64,000 bases of DNA from Plotosus lineatus. Taxonomy: Eukaryota; Chordata; Actinopteri; Siluriformes; Plotosidae. Below are positions 12,683 to 24,612 of the stretch, piece after piece. A program made the position numbers and the translations under genes. The notes under the pieces are model-generated. The model saw only the letters and a program-made list of their open reading frames with translations, was not told where the DNA came from and made no database searches. The stretch's first letter is position 1. Every line of letters begins with the position of its first letter. The stretch spans positions 50,486,001 through 50,550,000 of the forward strand of contig CM045731.1 in the NCBI GenBank assembly GCA_024760905.1, read 5' to 3'.

Positions 12683-13559
12683 GAGAAAGGCATGAGTGAA
12701 TATAATAATAATAATAATAAAAAATCATACACAACTAGCAGTGACCTTACAGGGGTAAACATTTTTCCTTTCTACCAAGAGCAAACCTGTAGATAAGTTG
12801 TAAAACACAGATCAAAGGTTTTGATGCACAAAAACATACTGGGAAAGCCATTACACTGATGATATATTAATAGTACTTCCTAAACTTTTTTTTCCAGAAT
12901 GACACTTCTCATCTGAAAGCAGGAAAAGTTTAAATTTTAATTTTTTATGTTATCTTCAGTCAGCATTATTTCTCTATTTATATTATATAAAATGTATTTA
13001 TAATAAACAACATGCTACATGAGACTAATGTTTTGTAGTAGTATATAATTAAAGGGCAATTAATATTTATATGCAATCAAATACAAATATTTAAGTAACT
13101 CTTTAGCATGTGGAGTCTGTGTGTGTGTGAGAGAGAGAGAGAGAGGGAGGGAGAGAGATAGAGAGAGAAGAGAAGCAGAATGATGTTTACATCTACTTGA
13201 TTAACTCATCACAAAGTGTGTTAGTCTCAACGCGAGCTGATTATAAAATGTCAGTGTGTAATTAAAGGTGCCAGTGTGAAACCAGTGTGTGTGTGTGTGT
13301 GTGTGTGTTTGTGAGTGTGCTAGGAAGGTCAAATATAAGCCATCTTGTCATAACAGCACAAATCAATACAATAAAGCCTATAAGTGAGAGCACAGAGAGA
13401 CATTTCCGAAGTACATCATAATAAGTAGTTACAGTAAGTCTTGGGAATTTATTAAGATTTTTATGCAGCATGGTCATTTGTTATAATCCAGCTGAGCTAC
13501 ACTGTAACAGTGTGTAATGATTGAGGCCACATACTGTAGTAAGCTTGACAGTCTTGGGT

Positions 13560-14460
13560 GAATGACTAGGTGGATGGATGAGAAGGTGGTCTGGACCTAT
13601 GGGTGGGATATATACATATGGAGTTAGCTAGGTATGCGGGATAGACAGCTGGTGAACTTGATGCGTTAATATTATGAATGGATTATATGGATAAGATGGA
13701 TGGACGGTTGGGTTGGATTCACGAGTGAATAAGTTGGTTGATTAATTGCAAGGACAAATGGGAAAGCTGATCAAGTAAGTAAACTGAATGGATGGGTTGG
13801 CTGAATTGGTTATACAAATGGCTCGGTGGGGATAGAGGGGTGGATGGGTCGGACAGATTAGTAAGTGTTTGAAACGGATGGGTGGAACGGGAGGTTCAGT
13901 GAATGGGTTGGATGAATAGCATGAATGGGCTTTGTGGGCGGGTGAAAGACAGGATGGATGAATGGATCGATGGAATATGCAGGGATATGAGATGAATGAT
14001 ATAATGGATGAATGGACAGATGGATGAATATGTTGAGCAAGTTAGTTGGCTGAATGAGTTATTCAATGATGGATAGTAACATCAGTAGGTGGGGTGGATG
14101 GAGGAGATGAATGATGATGGGCTTGTATGAATGGATGGGTGAGAGGGATAGATGGGTGGATAGTTGAATGGGTTAAACATTAGTGGGTGTTTTAAATGGT
14201 TGGGCGGAATGGAAGGACCATTAGGTTAATGGTTTGAATGGGTTGGATAAGTAGTACGGATGGGCGATGTGAGCAGAGGAGTTAGTTGGTCGGAAGATTG
14301 GATATGTTGAGCCAGTTAGTAGGAATTAATGAAGTGAGATGGATAGATGGGTTCTTTGGTCCTATACATTTGACAGGCAGATAGGCTGAATGGATTAAAT
14401 GAATGGATGTGTTGGATGGATGGGGAATGTGTTGGATGTAAGGAATGACTGGGTTTATGG
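13560..14460. repeat. Degenerate GGAT/GAATGG-type satellite tract
   Basis: About 900 bp is built from heavily mutated short units such as GGATGGATGAATGG, GGGTTGGATG and AGTTGGTTG. Purines dominate and stop codons rarely appear on the complement, which gives spurious serine/histidine/proline-rich minus frames. It is not a gene. Sharp edges are not visible. Confidence 0.8.
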
Positions 14461-14978
14461 ATAAAGTATTCGCAATGAGAGCTAAGAATCAGAGTTACAC
14501 TATATGTGTCAATCACTGTGGAGGAATCTTGGGAACCTTTGTTGAAAAGTCCTTCTTGTCCTGGTCTTTGTGAAAAGTCTGTCTTGGTCTCTTACTAGGA
14601 ATTATATTATAGCTTTGGGTACCATTACTTAAAATTAGCAGTCTCTTCAATACCAAGTTATAAAAATGTTACTTAAATATTTACTGTAACACAATAAATC
14701 AAACATATATCTTTTTTTTGCATGAGTCTAAATTTTGTCGTGATACACAGGAATTGTGGACTGGACTGTAATAAATCTGGGGAAAAAGCCCTGAAATAAA
14801 GAAATAAATAATGAAAGAAAGAAAGAAAAGAAAAAAGAAAGAAAGGGAAATCTCATGGTAAAGGATTTAATCGTTTAATTGATCTGGTTAACTTGGCTGA
14901 TTCAATTTTCACACTGACTGACAGATATTGTGCTTCAAAAGAATAATCTGCTTCTCTCCATTTCATCCTCTGCTCTGT

Positions 14979-14981
14979 GTG

Positions 14982-15052
<71 letters not shown>
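14979..15052. repeat. (GT)n microsatellite
   Basis: This GT run of about 74 bp is interrupted only by two GC steps near its ends. Confidence 0.96.
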
Positions 15053-15054
<2 letters not shown>

Positions 15055-15619
15055 CTCCAAGTCCTGAATGACATTAGCTCTAGGCTGCCTCTAGAGCTTG
15101 AGGTCAGCAGCGGTCGGCTATAATAACGCTCAGACTGCCAGCGAAGCGTCAGCAAGTGTTCATGCTGCTTGCCTGAAGGACGGCACATAATACAGTGAGG
15201 AGGCTGCAAGCGTCACACACCTGCTGTGGGTTTGAGAGTAGGGAACAGCAACGGAGCACAGAGGAAAATTGTATAATGCAGAAATCGATGCCGCAAAAAT
15301 ATGAGCAAGACACCAAAGATACATGTTATGGTTTCGGAGAAGCCAAGTATTTCAAACATAAAGGGCTTTCACAGTCAAGCACAATCTGCTTTAATTACAT
15401 ACTTGAATGAACTTGAGTGCTTGATTATTCTTTATTTAAAATAAATTGCCCTTAGCTGCACAATTCAAACTTACTTTCCACTTTGTAAAGCATAAAATGT
15501 GAAGTGATGCAAACAGACGAACATATTAGCCTAGGTTTCACTAAATAAAGGTTTTATTTTCTGCTGAATTAACAATAACTCCTGTTTTCGTTCACATTAA
15601 TATATTTATAATTTCTTTT

Positions 15620-15905
15620 TGGGGGGATAAAGTGTATTAATCATTAATCCTATAAGGGAAATTATTTTCTCTGCATTTAAACCATTTAAAGTGAGCCACA
15701 GACATTGGTGGTGCTCGGAGAGCAGTTGGGGTGGTGGGGTGGTGGTGGTTGTTTAGGAGCCATTTATATGGAGCAAGGGAAGGTGCCCGCACCCCCCCCC
15801 CCTCACACACACATATTTTTCTTGATAGTTCAAGAATCGAAGCAATGACCTTTTAGTCTCAAAGCCACTTCTCTAACCATTAGGCTACAGCAGCCCATAA
15901 TACAT
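15620..15905 (-). repeat. tRNA-derived SINE, family D
   Basis: The minus strand runs from GGGCTGCTGTAGCCTAATGG through a B-box-like region to the CTCCGAGCACC segment and TTTAAATGCAGAG. It matches 63420-63655. A C-rich and CA insertion sits at 15790-15812. Confidence 0.65.
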
Positions 15906-16440
15906 GTAGCATAGAAATATTAGGTATTTACATTATATTTCATAGCCCCTGAAGGTATACTGCTGCAAGTAAGGAAGAAAGTATTGGAGAAACTGAACTA
16001 AAATGTGAAGCGCTCCACCGAAAATAGGCGCTTGTCGCACAGACCACTTTTGAGATAAAGGCCAGAAAAAGTAAAAATGGTCCATTTTTATCGAAATTCG
16101 GATTTTTGCATAAACTATTAAAACAAGTATTCAACTATCACTTGCTCCAGTAAAATCGACTAAAACTAACTAAAAATGTATATATTTTTTAATTTTACTG
16201 ACGAAACCCCTCATAAAACTAGATAAAAACAGTAGCAAACTTACTGGTTTTCGTTGCAATTATTCACCGAGTTTGGTACAAGACACAGTATAATCCACAC
16301 ACCAGAAGAACGGTCGTGAAGTCATCTCTCCATTTTGGATACTGTTTTGATATTAAAACTCCATTTCAGTGAATAAAATAAAGGTTATAAAGACGATATG
16401 CACATAAACAATGCAGGCTAGTTGCTAAGGAAGACCTGAA

Positions 16441-16612
16441 ACGAGCACACTGATTGGTCAGCTCAGGCTCGCAGATGTTCAGTGCCTGTCACACGTTAAC
16501 TTCCGGTTTACTTCCTGACTCTAGTTTAACCGCATGCGGAATTTATCTCCGACTTTCTCTTCAATAACAGTCAGTAAGTTTATTTATAAGTTTGTGAATA
16601 CACATAATTTCT
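16441..16612 (+). repeat. Dispersed repeat shared with 35372-35540
   Basis: Two plus-strand copies share GTTAACTTCCGGTTTACTTC, ATCTCCGACTTTCTCTTCAA and GTGAATACACATAATTTCT with only scattered differences. The class is unknown and neither copy has a coding frame. The homology stops abruptly after CATAATTTCTGG. Confidence 0.75.
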
Positions 16613-16717
16613 GGAAAAAGAGAGTGAAATGTCATCTGTGACGTCTAGCAGCATTAGTATAGATGTTAAATTCGGCTTTGAAGATGCCGGAATGCTTGGC
16701 ATTCTTGAAGATTATTT

Positions 16718-16785
16718 CTCTCTCTCTCTCTCTCTCTTTCTCATACACACACCCTCCCTCTCACACACACACACACACACAGTGT
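16718..16785. repeat. (TC)n/(CA)n compound microsatellite
   Basis: This consists of TC repeats, then CA repeats separated by CCTCCCTCT. Confidence 0.95.
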
Positions 16786-17232
16786 GCAAATGGTTAAATG
16801 AGCAGCATTCAGATGAACTAGTGCAATTTGAATGGAAGAAAATATATGTATGAGTAGGTCTACAAAATGTGAAAAAAATAGTGCCTGAAGGGAGTGGGGC
16901 AAATGAGTGCAAATGGTGCGATAGATGCACAAATGAGCAGTCACCCACTGCTTACAGTCTTTGTCTGTCTGTCTGTGTGTGTGTATATATGATACCTCAG
17001 GTCTGCTGGAACTGCTGAAATATTAAGAAAAAGACATGATTCCATTGCAATTCAGTAAAAGAAAATCCCATATGCTCAGTATTATGTACTTTAGAAACTT
17101 AATATGAGTATTGGTATTTTTCTCTGCATGCAAAATTCGATTTTTTTGATTATTTGATTTGTGTGTAATCTTGTCTGGACTGGACATGCTGGATCGTGGG
17201 TTGTTTAGTTTTGTATGAAAATTGGTCAAGAC

Positions 17233-17943
17233 CAACGTTCCCTCTAAGCTGCGCAACTGCGCAATGGCGCACCGCTCGAACACTCTCAGCGCACAAGAAA
17301 ACCGATCCAGCGCAGTGAACGCGCTGCAGATTAATTACATACACGGTATAGAACTTTTAGTGAGTGACAGGTGTCCAGCCAATCACACGATGTGATGCAA
17401 TCACGCTACGCAGCCAATCACGGCACTGTCACGTGCTGCGCTCATACACGCTCCATAACAATAATAACAGTGCTGCTGAGTGAAGTGATCCTAATGCTAA
17501 CCCCGTTATCATGACGAAACGAGCGGCCAGGGAATATGATACGTCGACTCCCCAAACCAAAGTAAAAAAAGAACTGCGCAAAGTCTGTGAGTACAGCAGA
17601 AAGCTGGCGAATCAAAAACTATACCTTTCAATTTGTGAATCAATGAGAGAGTGCAGAATGAGACTATGTGTGAGGTTAAAAATGCACCCTGGCACACCCT
17701 GATAGTAGATGAGAGCCAGACATGACAGGACACAAAATGCTCGTCATATATTTCAAATTCAGGGCGGAAAATGATGTCGTCTATAAAACTGTGTTTAATA
17801 AGCCATGAAACTTTCAATGATCCCAGGTGTGATACTGGGGTGTGGCCACAGTGAGCACTTGTGATGTTGCTCACAGTGGGCCTCAGTGTGCTCAGGGAGG
17901 TTGTCTGTATGCCCAGACAGAGGAAAAATTACAGGGAACATTG
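17233..17943 (+). mobile_element. Non-autonomous hAT transposon, 711 bp
   Basis: The terminal inverted repeats are CAACGTTCCCTCTAA and, at the right end, the complement of CAATGTTCCCTGTAA (13 of 15 identical). A perfect 8-bp target duplication, GTCAAGAC, flanks it at 17225-17232 and 17944-17951. That fits the nTnnnnAn pattern known for Ac-type hATs. A 63-codon frame at 17511-17702 (starting MTKRAAREYDTSTPQTK) could be a leftover transposase N-terminus, but I cannot confirm this. The right half has no coding content. Confidence 0.88.
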
Positions 17944-18354
17944 GTCAAGACCTGAAAAATACTTAAATGTTTAATACCTTTTATATATAAACAAATTGAT
18001 GATGACTATGCCAGCTGTGTTGATGAAGATTTTGATTTTTATGTTGATGAAGAAGAGGCATCTGTTAATAAAAGTGTGATGACTGGTGTTTGTGAAGAAG
18101 ATGTACTTTTATCTGCTGAGCAGGATTATAGATGAAGATGATAATGCTGAGGGCAGAGTTGATGAAGCTTACTTGTATAAAGAGATCAGAGTTTTTTTTA
18201 TGTGGTTTTCTTTTATACAGTTTTGTTAATTTTAGTGTGATTGTTTGAACCTGACAGTGTTTTTTTTTCAATCAGTATCATTTGAAGGCATTTGAACCTT
18301 TATATAATGGTCAAAAAGATACATACTCATCTTATTGGAATAAACACAAATGGA

Positions 18355-18394
18355 AAAAAAAAAAAGTTTTTTTTTTTTTTTTTTTTTTTTTTTT
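18355..18394. repeat. Poly-A/poly-T inverted homopolymer
   Basis: A run of about 13 A is followed by a G and a run of about 28 T, which can fold back on itself. It may be a retroposon tail remnant. Confidence 0.8.
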
Positions 18395-18829
18395 GTTAAT
18401 TTTTTGGGGGTCACCACGGTGACTGATTGCTTTAAAAAAGACCTGTCAGATTAAAATGAGGATGATTTCTCTTATCTCTTCATAATACTTTTCCTAGACA
18501 TGTTTTCTAAAAGTTTATATGGCTGAAGTGCATAAAAATATTTGGTTGCTAAGAACTAATGATCTTGGACGAGGTGCAATCTTTGTGCTCATTTTTCTCT
18601 AAAATGTCTTTTGAAATTTTTAGTTGAATGCTGACAAGAAATGGCATAGCTCGCTCAGTTTTCAAGGTATTGACAAACTTTTTGCTGCATTTTGCAGCTT
18701 TGGGCCTCCTCTATCTGACTGTGTAAAAAGCTCATTTTTGGACCCAAGAGCCTACTTTCAGTGGAGTGGCTCATAAATTCGATTCCTTCAAACAACAATG
18801 GTGAATGATGTATTTCATTTAAATAAAGC

Positions 18830-19078
18830 ATATAACTTGGTTATCAAAGTACGGCCATGTCTCTCACTGTCTATGGTGAGAGGTTCATATAAAAGAACCA
18901 TTGCTGACTTTCGTAAAGAATAGCTGCAAAGCCATCAGTGTGTTTCTGTCCCTTGCTAAAGGGTTGTGTCAGGAAGGGCATCCGACGTAAAAACCTATGC
19001 CAAATCAAATGTGCGACTCAGATGATTCGCTATGGTGACCCCTGAAAGAGGAAAAAAGCCGAAAGGAAAAGAAGAAGA
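18830..19078 (+). repeat. SINE family A with RTE-type tail, 5'-truncated
   Basis: It starts inside the SINE body (GGTTATCAAAG, CCATGTCTCTCACTGTCTAT, AAGAACCATTGCTGACTTTC). It then passes into GTGTCAGGAAGGGCATCCGA, a match to the 5' region of the RTE elements. It ends with GATTCGCTATGGTGACCCCT and AAAAGAAGAAG, a match to the RTE 3' end. The complete relative is 61297-61652 (minus). Confidence 0.85.
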
Positions 19079-19084
19079 CTGTAT

Positions 19085-20095
19085 TTAAAAACAATGGTTT
19101 GTGAATGCCTGCCATGTGGCAAAGTACCACCAGCAAGTCAACTGTTCAGACACAGAGAGATACAGTGTTACTGTTAAATGTTTCAAAATGGATCCAAAAT
19201 TACAGATCCAGGTTAATGGCATCACCCACAGTCAGTATAGAATGTACACACGTATACACAAACACACACACACACAAAATTCAGTTACAATGTATGATAT
19301 GAAGAAGCCACATGAACCACTCGATCTCTGCCATGCTCGGCAATAAGACTAAAAACGAGTGTTCACTCGAGATAAAAACCAAATATGCATATAAAAATTG
19401 AGAACTTGTCTCGAGTTTTCCTTGGGAGCGGAACAAATCCATGAGCAAGTAGGATACGTTTGATGAAGATTGTGGATTTTTTTTTTTTTTTTTACTGAGT
19501 AAAAGAAGTCTGCATAAAAGCAGAAAGATTCATGCTCTCACATTAGTCTACTGCGCACTCAATATTCAGCTGCGAAATAACTCCATGGGCTTTGAGGATC
19601 CAGAAAAAGAGCATGCTAGGAGGGGAAAGCTTAGTGAGGCAAGGCTTTTAGAGAGATGGGAGCATTTCGGAGTCACCTGGCACCCGTCAAAACGAGGCAT
19701 TTAAAAAGCATGGAAGCGCTGGGAACTTTGAATTAAATGCCGATGACAAGTAGAGTCGGAATTGAAAAATCCTCTCTCAGCTAGTTAAAGGCAGAGAGGT
19801 TTGATAGAACTCGTGACGCCATCCAAGTCGCTCATTTGAACACGCTGAAAAAAAAAATAATTGGGTGCCTGTGAAACACTTGTGCTTTTGGCACTTCCAT
19901 AATTGACACGTGATGATGGAGTTTTGGAGTTTCATTTCTTCTGAACAGAAATAATTCCACACAGTAGAGTGTTTGGCGATTTGAGTCCTGGGAATACCCA
20001 GGTGTCACCGAGTTAACAACTAAATGGACAGATAGACACGTGAACAAACGCAGCAGATGGAAAAGCAAGATGAGCAACATGGCAGTAGTCTGGTT
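19085..20095. other. Intron sequence, nothing recognised
   Basis: It holds a short CA run at 19258-19276 and a T-run near 19480. The open frames are short and unsupported. Confidence 0.5.
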
Positions 20096-20100
20096 GTTAC

Positions 20101-20204
20101 CTGAGGATGCTATTCCTGGCTGGCTCGCCGCCGGCACCTCCTGGGTGTGCTGTTTCTTGGCTTCCATCACAGGGTTCTCGAACTGAGTCTTCTGATTGAT
20201 GTGG
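20101..20204 (-). CDS. magi3: MAGI-family scaffold, second half of WW domain 2 and linker
   Basis: This 104-bp exon has acceptor TTTGCCTGCAG right of 20204 and donor GTAACAACC left of 20101. It enters in phase 2, completing the Asp codon begun on the preceding exon, and leaves in phase 1. It encodes DHINQKTQFENPVMEAKKQ, the last strand of WW domain 2, then a variable linker HTQEVPAASQPGIASS. The usual second tryptophan of a WW domain is replaced by phenylalanine (TQF), which is also the MAGI family state for WW2. The linker is followed directly by the PDZ exon at 8495-8686 across an 11.4-kb intron. Confidence 0.93.
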
Positions 20205-20599
20205 CTGCAGGCAAACAAGACACATCTTAAACAGAAGGAATCAATCACAACACTGGGGCAAGTCACACTTTACAGAACCTGAAAATGAGAAAGCCATGCT
20301 AATCCACCCAAACTACAGGTTACAGATACACGTTTCTTAATTTATTTTGCTAATTGCTTTGTCCTTAACATTCTACTGATATTTTTACTGCTGGTGTTGG
20401 TTCAAGTTAGATTCTGGAAAAAAATACCATGTGATCAAATATCATTTTCTTCCATATACAATTCTTAAATCAATACATTTGTCTAAACTGAACCTAGTGA
20501 GTCACATATTACCTTCAAATAAAACCTGAACATTTTAAAATCTGGTTAAAAAAACTTCCACCAAAAACCTGCCTCATCCAACCATTTATCACTTTATTT

Positions 20600-20965
20600 A
20601 TTTGCTCATTTTCTGAAGTAGGGCTGGGAGAGGCTCAAGAATATTTTAGGTCAAAGAGCTATACAGAGTCAAACAGCCAGTTCATCACAGGGTCAAAACA
20701 CACACACCTACAACTACTCTCTCTCTCTCTCTCTCCCTCTCACTCTCTCTCTCACACACACACACAAGTTTCTGAGTGGCAAAACAACCAATTAACATAA
20801 CATGCTTGTTTCTTGAATGTGAGAGAAAACAAAAGTACCTGGATGAAACACACACACATTTGGGATAAAACATGAACACAGAAATGCCATCGAAACCCAA
20901 GGACTCAAACCCAGGACCCCTTTGCTATGAGGTGGACATGCTAACTGCTACACCACTGCCCCATT
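20600..20965 (-). repeat. Old L2/CR1-type 3' fragment with CT/CA microsatellite
   Basis: The complement of ACTCAAACCCAGGACCCC and TTTGCTATGAGGTGGACATG marks the same fish 3' module as 1340-1512 and 25360-25535. It is interrupted by (TC)n/(CA)n at 20716-20764. Confidence 0.55.
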
Positions 20966-20984
20966 TATAACTTAACATAGTGTA

Positions 20985-21340
20985 TTTGTTATCAACCCGG
21001 AGATTGCAATTTTGAATCCAGATTAAGGTCACAACCATCCATGACTCAAAGTCCATGAGAGGGAATTGGCCAAGCTCTCATGGGAGGGATGGCATATACT
21101 CACTTCACTGTCACTCACAGCTAATCACGCTTATTTGTACGAGGGGGCAGATAGCGCTTTCCCTCCGTGTGTGAGGCTGCTCCCAAAGACACATTGGCAG
21201 CAGTTGGTAAAAAGGCATGTGGTAGCACTGCATGTCACAGAGGGGGCATGTGCATTTTATGCCTCCCCTTCCTGCTTGGTGACGGTTGTGTGATAGGAAA
21301 GGCAATGGGTGGCGATTGGATACGACTAAAATGTATGCAT
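20985..21340 (+). repeat. tRNA-derived SINE, family B
   Basis: It has a head with GAGATTGCAATTTTGAATCC, then body GGGGCAGATAGCGCTTTCCC and CATGTCACAGAGG. It ends with GGGTGGCGATTGGATACGAC. It is collinear with the minus-strand copy at 9285-9690. Confidence 0.75.
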
Positions 21341-21984
21341 GTGTCTGTTTGTGTGTTATAAACATACAGTATGCTTTAAAAAAACTGTTGGTACTCTTTT
21401 TCTGTTGTTGGGTTCAGCATATTGTAGCTTATGAGATGATGACTTCTCCCGGGTGTGAAGAGTGATTATTATTTCCCTTGTCATCTTAAACCACTCTGAC
21501 TGTTCTCCTCTGAGAATTTTTTCACTGGATTTTTCTTTCTTTAATGCTTTGCAATGCTGTGACACGATTGACTGATGGGATAATCTAATGAATCAACAGG
21601 TGTAACTAATAAAGTGGCAGGTAAATGCTAGTCCAAAGTAAAAGGATCCTCTGTGTCCTAAATAATCTTTTCTAGTAGATTTTCACATAAACAAGCTCAA
21701 ACAGATCTTATGACTAACTCCTCTCCTCTGCATGTTTAACAGAGTGAACAGCTGATTGGTGTAACGTTGATTTGTCTTAAGTCAGGCTGAGATTGCTGTG
21801 AACAGAAGCCATATACCAAACTGACAAATCAGCTGCATGCTGTGGCTAAACCAACCACATGTTTACACATGTGTGTATGAGTCACTCAGCTCTTGGTTGT
21901 ATTCAAGCCTGAGAAAAGACAGATTGAAACAAGAAAGGAGAGAGATACAGGATGTGAGAGGGCACAACCAGGAGATTAATCTTT

Positions 21985-22215
21985 TTTTTTTTTTTTGATT
22001 CAGGCGCTGCTCACACCTGGCATGATGAGATGCATCTTGGGTGATTTGATCACAAGCATTCAGTGCTGAGTAACAGTGTGTACAACATGTCTCAACTGTG
22101 CCTAGAAGACACCCAAACACATCCGGAGGTGGTCTGGGGTGTATCTGGCCGCATCACATTTTGTAGTGTGAATGTGAATATGCTTCTGGCAGCAATGGAG
22201 GACCATTGGAAAAAA
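21985..22215 (+). repeat. Dispersed repeat with a related inverted copy at 22915-23075
   Basis: The segment with CTCACACCTGGCATGATGAG, GTGATTTGATCACAAGCATT and GGAGGTGGTCTGGGGTG resembles a repeat seen in many fish genomes. A partial relative lies inverted at 22915-23075 (complement of AGGCCAGGTGTGAATAG and ATTCGATCACAAGTGCTCAG). The class is unknown. Confidence 0.5.
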
Positions 22216-22489
22216 CTCACTAGCCAGAAATAGGTAATTTTCTCAGTATGGAGCACACAAAAAGTACAACATCCTCTTCTTGAAATGTTCAACCTTTGAA
22301 CCCACAGTTCAGCTCAGAGCTTCAGACCCCTGAGGATGAGTGGATATAGTTGAAACCGTATTGTTCTGAGCTCAAGACTCTGAAATTGATACATACAATA
22401 AAATAACACTTTGACAAGTATGAATTAATTTGTGTATTGTAAATGATAACTCATTTTTATGATTATAAGAGAACACTAACATGGTATAC

Positions 22490-22750
22490 TGCTATCATCC
22501 CAGAAAATCACAAATATAATCCAGATTAATGCCGCATCTATGTGTGTCTGTGAGCCCATAAAAACTGAATGGTTGAGCTCTCAGGACAGGGAAGGATGAT
22601 AGACACTCACCTATGTGCTTATGTGTCACTTACATTGATCACCAGCCAATCATGCTCATCCATGAGCTCATGCATACAAGGAGGACACTACTTTCCCTCA
22701 GTATGTCAGGCTTCCCTTGAATATGCATGCACAGCGGCGTGAAAAGATGT
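22490..22750 (+). repeat. tRNA-derived SINE, family B (diverged)
   Basis: It is collinear with 20985-21340 but older, with matching blocks around CACCAGCCAATCATGCTCAT and ACTTTCCCTCAGTATGTCAG. The 3' third is missing. Confidence 0.6.
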
Positions 22751-23465
22751 GGGTAGAACTTAACTAGCATTTCTTTATTAGTATTAAATAAAAATTCCAA
22801 AGAAGAATGCTTTGTCCTCTCATCTTGAACTCACATTTGAATGTATGTGAGACTCAATGGACATTTTTGCCTGAAAATAAATGCAATGAAGACTGATGGA
22901 AAAAATCTATGTGGCAGCCTTTCTCCAGCAGAAGCGATGTATGAAATTCGATCACAAGTGCTCAGTGCAGATGTATTTGTAATGCCAGCTGTGAAAGGCT
23001 TTGTGTCTCAGCTGTCCACCTGTGATCCTATCAGTCAGGATGTGTGTTAAGGCCAGGTGTGAATAGGGTTCTAGACAAACAACAGTTTTATACAACTGGT
23101 GTGTTTTTTCATTAAAAATGGGGAGAAACTGGAACAAAATGGTCACATTGACCTCACTACATAAAACTGGCTCAGTTCTTTTCTTTTGCATGCATATGAC
23201 AAACACTTCAAGCAGAAAATATTATTTATGTTACAGAAAATAGCTATAGATATGATGAATACCACATATAAAACTCACATATATGAAGCAAGTTAATATT
23301 GAATCAGGATTTCGGATCTTTCAAACAGGTACTGTAATTCCGCTTTAAATACAACATCCCGTCCATCTAAACATTGAAATAGAATTGTTCCATTAGCTGC
23401 GCGTTGCGTGTGGGCGGAGCCCGCATTCGGCAAAACACAGAGAGACAGAGTTTTGTGTGTATGTA

Positions 23466-23526
23466 TGAGAGAGAGAGAGAGAGAGAGACAGAGAGACAGA
23501 GAGACAGAGGGTGTGTGTGTGCGTGC

Positions 23527-23588
<62 letters not shown>
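23466..23588. repeat. (GA)n/(GT)n purine-rich tract
   Basis: GA repeats surround a short GTGTGC segment, and a final pure GA run of about 55 bp follows. The opposite strand is polypyrimidine. Confidence 0.95.
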
Positions 23589-23591
<3 letters not shown>

Positions 23592-23919
23592 CCTAGAGAG
23601 TCAGTCAGAGATGAAAGGAGGCTTAACTCTCTTTCGAGAGAGCACATTGCAGCTTATTTTCGTTATTTAAGTTGTTTAATTCAGCAAATCTTTAATAAAT
23701 GTAGCGCGTGCCATGTATATTGTGTGTGTGTGTGGGAGAGAAAGAGAGACAGACAGAGAGAGACAGTGTTGTGTGTGTGTGTGTGTGTGTGTATGTGCAT
23801 TAATAAAAATGTTTAATAATGGTTTAATTAATAAATGTGTTAATAAAATGTTTAAATGGTTTAATAAATAATTTTCTTTTACTTTTAACACATATTTCAT
23901 ACAAAATTGGTGGACTTTT

Positions 23920-24069
23920 ATCATTTTTAAAGGGTTTATGGGGTAGTCTTGGGAGCCTTGGAATAAATTACGTGTTTTACGTGTAAAATGCGCCTCTACT
24001 TACGAAAACTCCAGGCTAAGAAAAAGGCTCTGGAACGTCTAACATCTTCATTTCGTAAGTAGAGGGCCG
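23920..24069 (+). mobile_element. Right end of a DNA transposon related to 56074-56889
   Basis: The last 150 bp share with the right end of the 56074-56889 element the blocks TTTTTAAAGGGTTTA, TTGGGAGCCTTGGAA and AAAAAGGCTCTG. The terminal sequence differs (CGTAAGTAGAGGGCC instead of CGTAAAGTGAGGTACC). I could not find the matching left end, so it is probably truncated or replaced by the GA tract. Confidence 0.6.
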
Positions 24070-24070
24070 A

Positions 24071-24075
<5 letters not shown>

Positions 24076-24155
<80 letters not shown>

Positions 24156-24163
24156 TACACACA
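24076..24163. repeat. (TA)n then (CA)n microsatellite
   Basis: A TA run of about 35 bp is followed by a CA run of about 50 bp. It sits exactly between the preceding element end and the left end of the next element. Confidence 0.95.
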
Positions 24164-24612
24164 CAGACGCTCCCCGACTTACGTTTTTAATTGGTTCCGG
24201 ACGGTCGAACGCAAGTTGTTACAGTGATGTATTACGCTCATACTGTACTATACGACCATAAATACCATTACTGTATCTCTTTCAAGTGCACACAGGTGCC
24301 GTTGAACTCGTTTAGAACACAGCCTGCACTGATGTGGAGCCAGCAGAGCGGAGAGCTCTTTCCTGGATTCAGATTTTCATTCATTTTACAACTCTCTTTG
24401 CTTAAACTGAGTATGCATGGTACATCGCGCCGATCCGAGCAGATAGTTAATTCATCTCTGTGTATGAGACTTGCACCCATGCTAGTAGGCTTGTGCTTCT
24501 GACCAACCATATTTGCTTAGGGTTACAAAAGTCCACAAAACAGCATAAACACAGATCACAGAGACGACGTCTTAACACAAGGGTAACATGCTATATAACT
24601 GATATATATATA

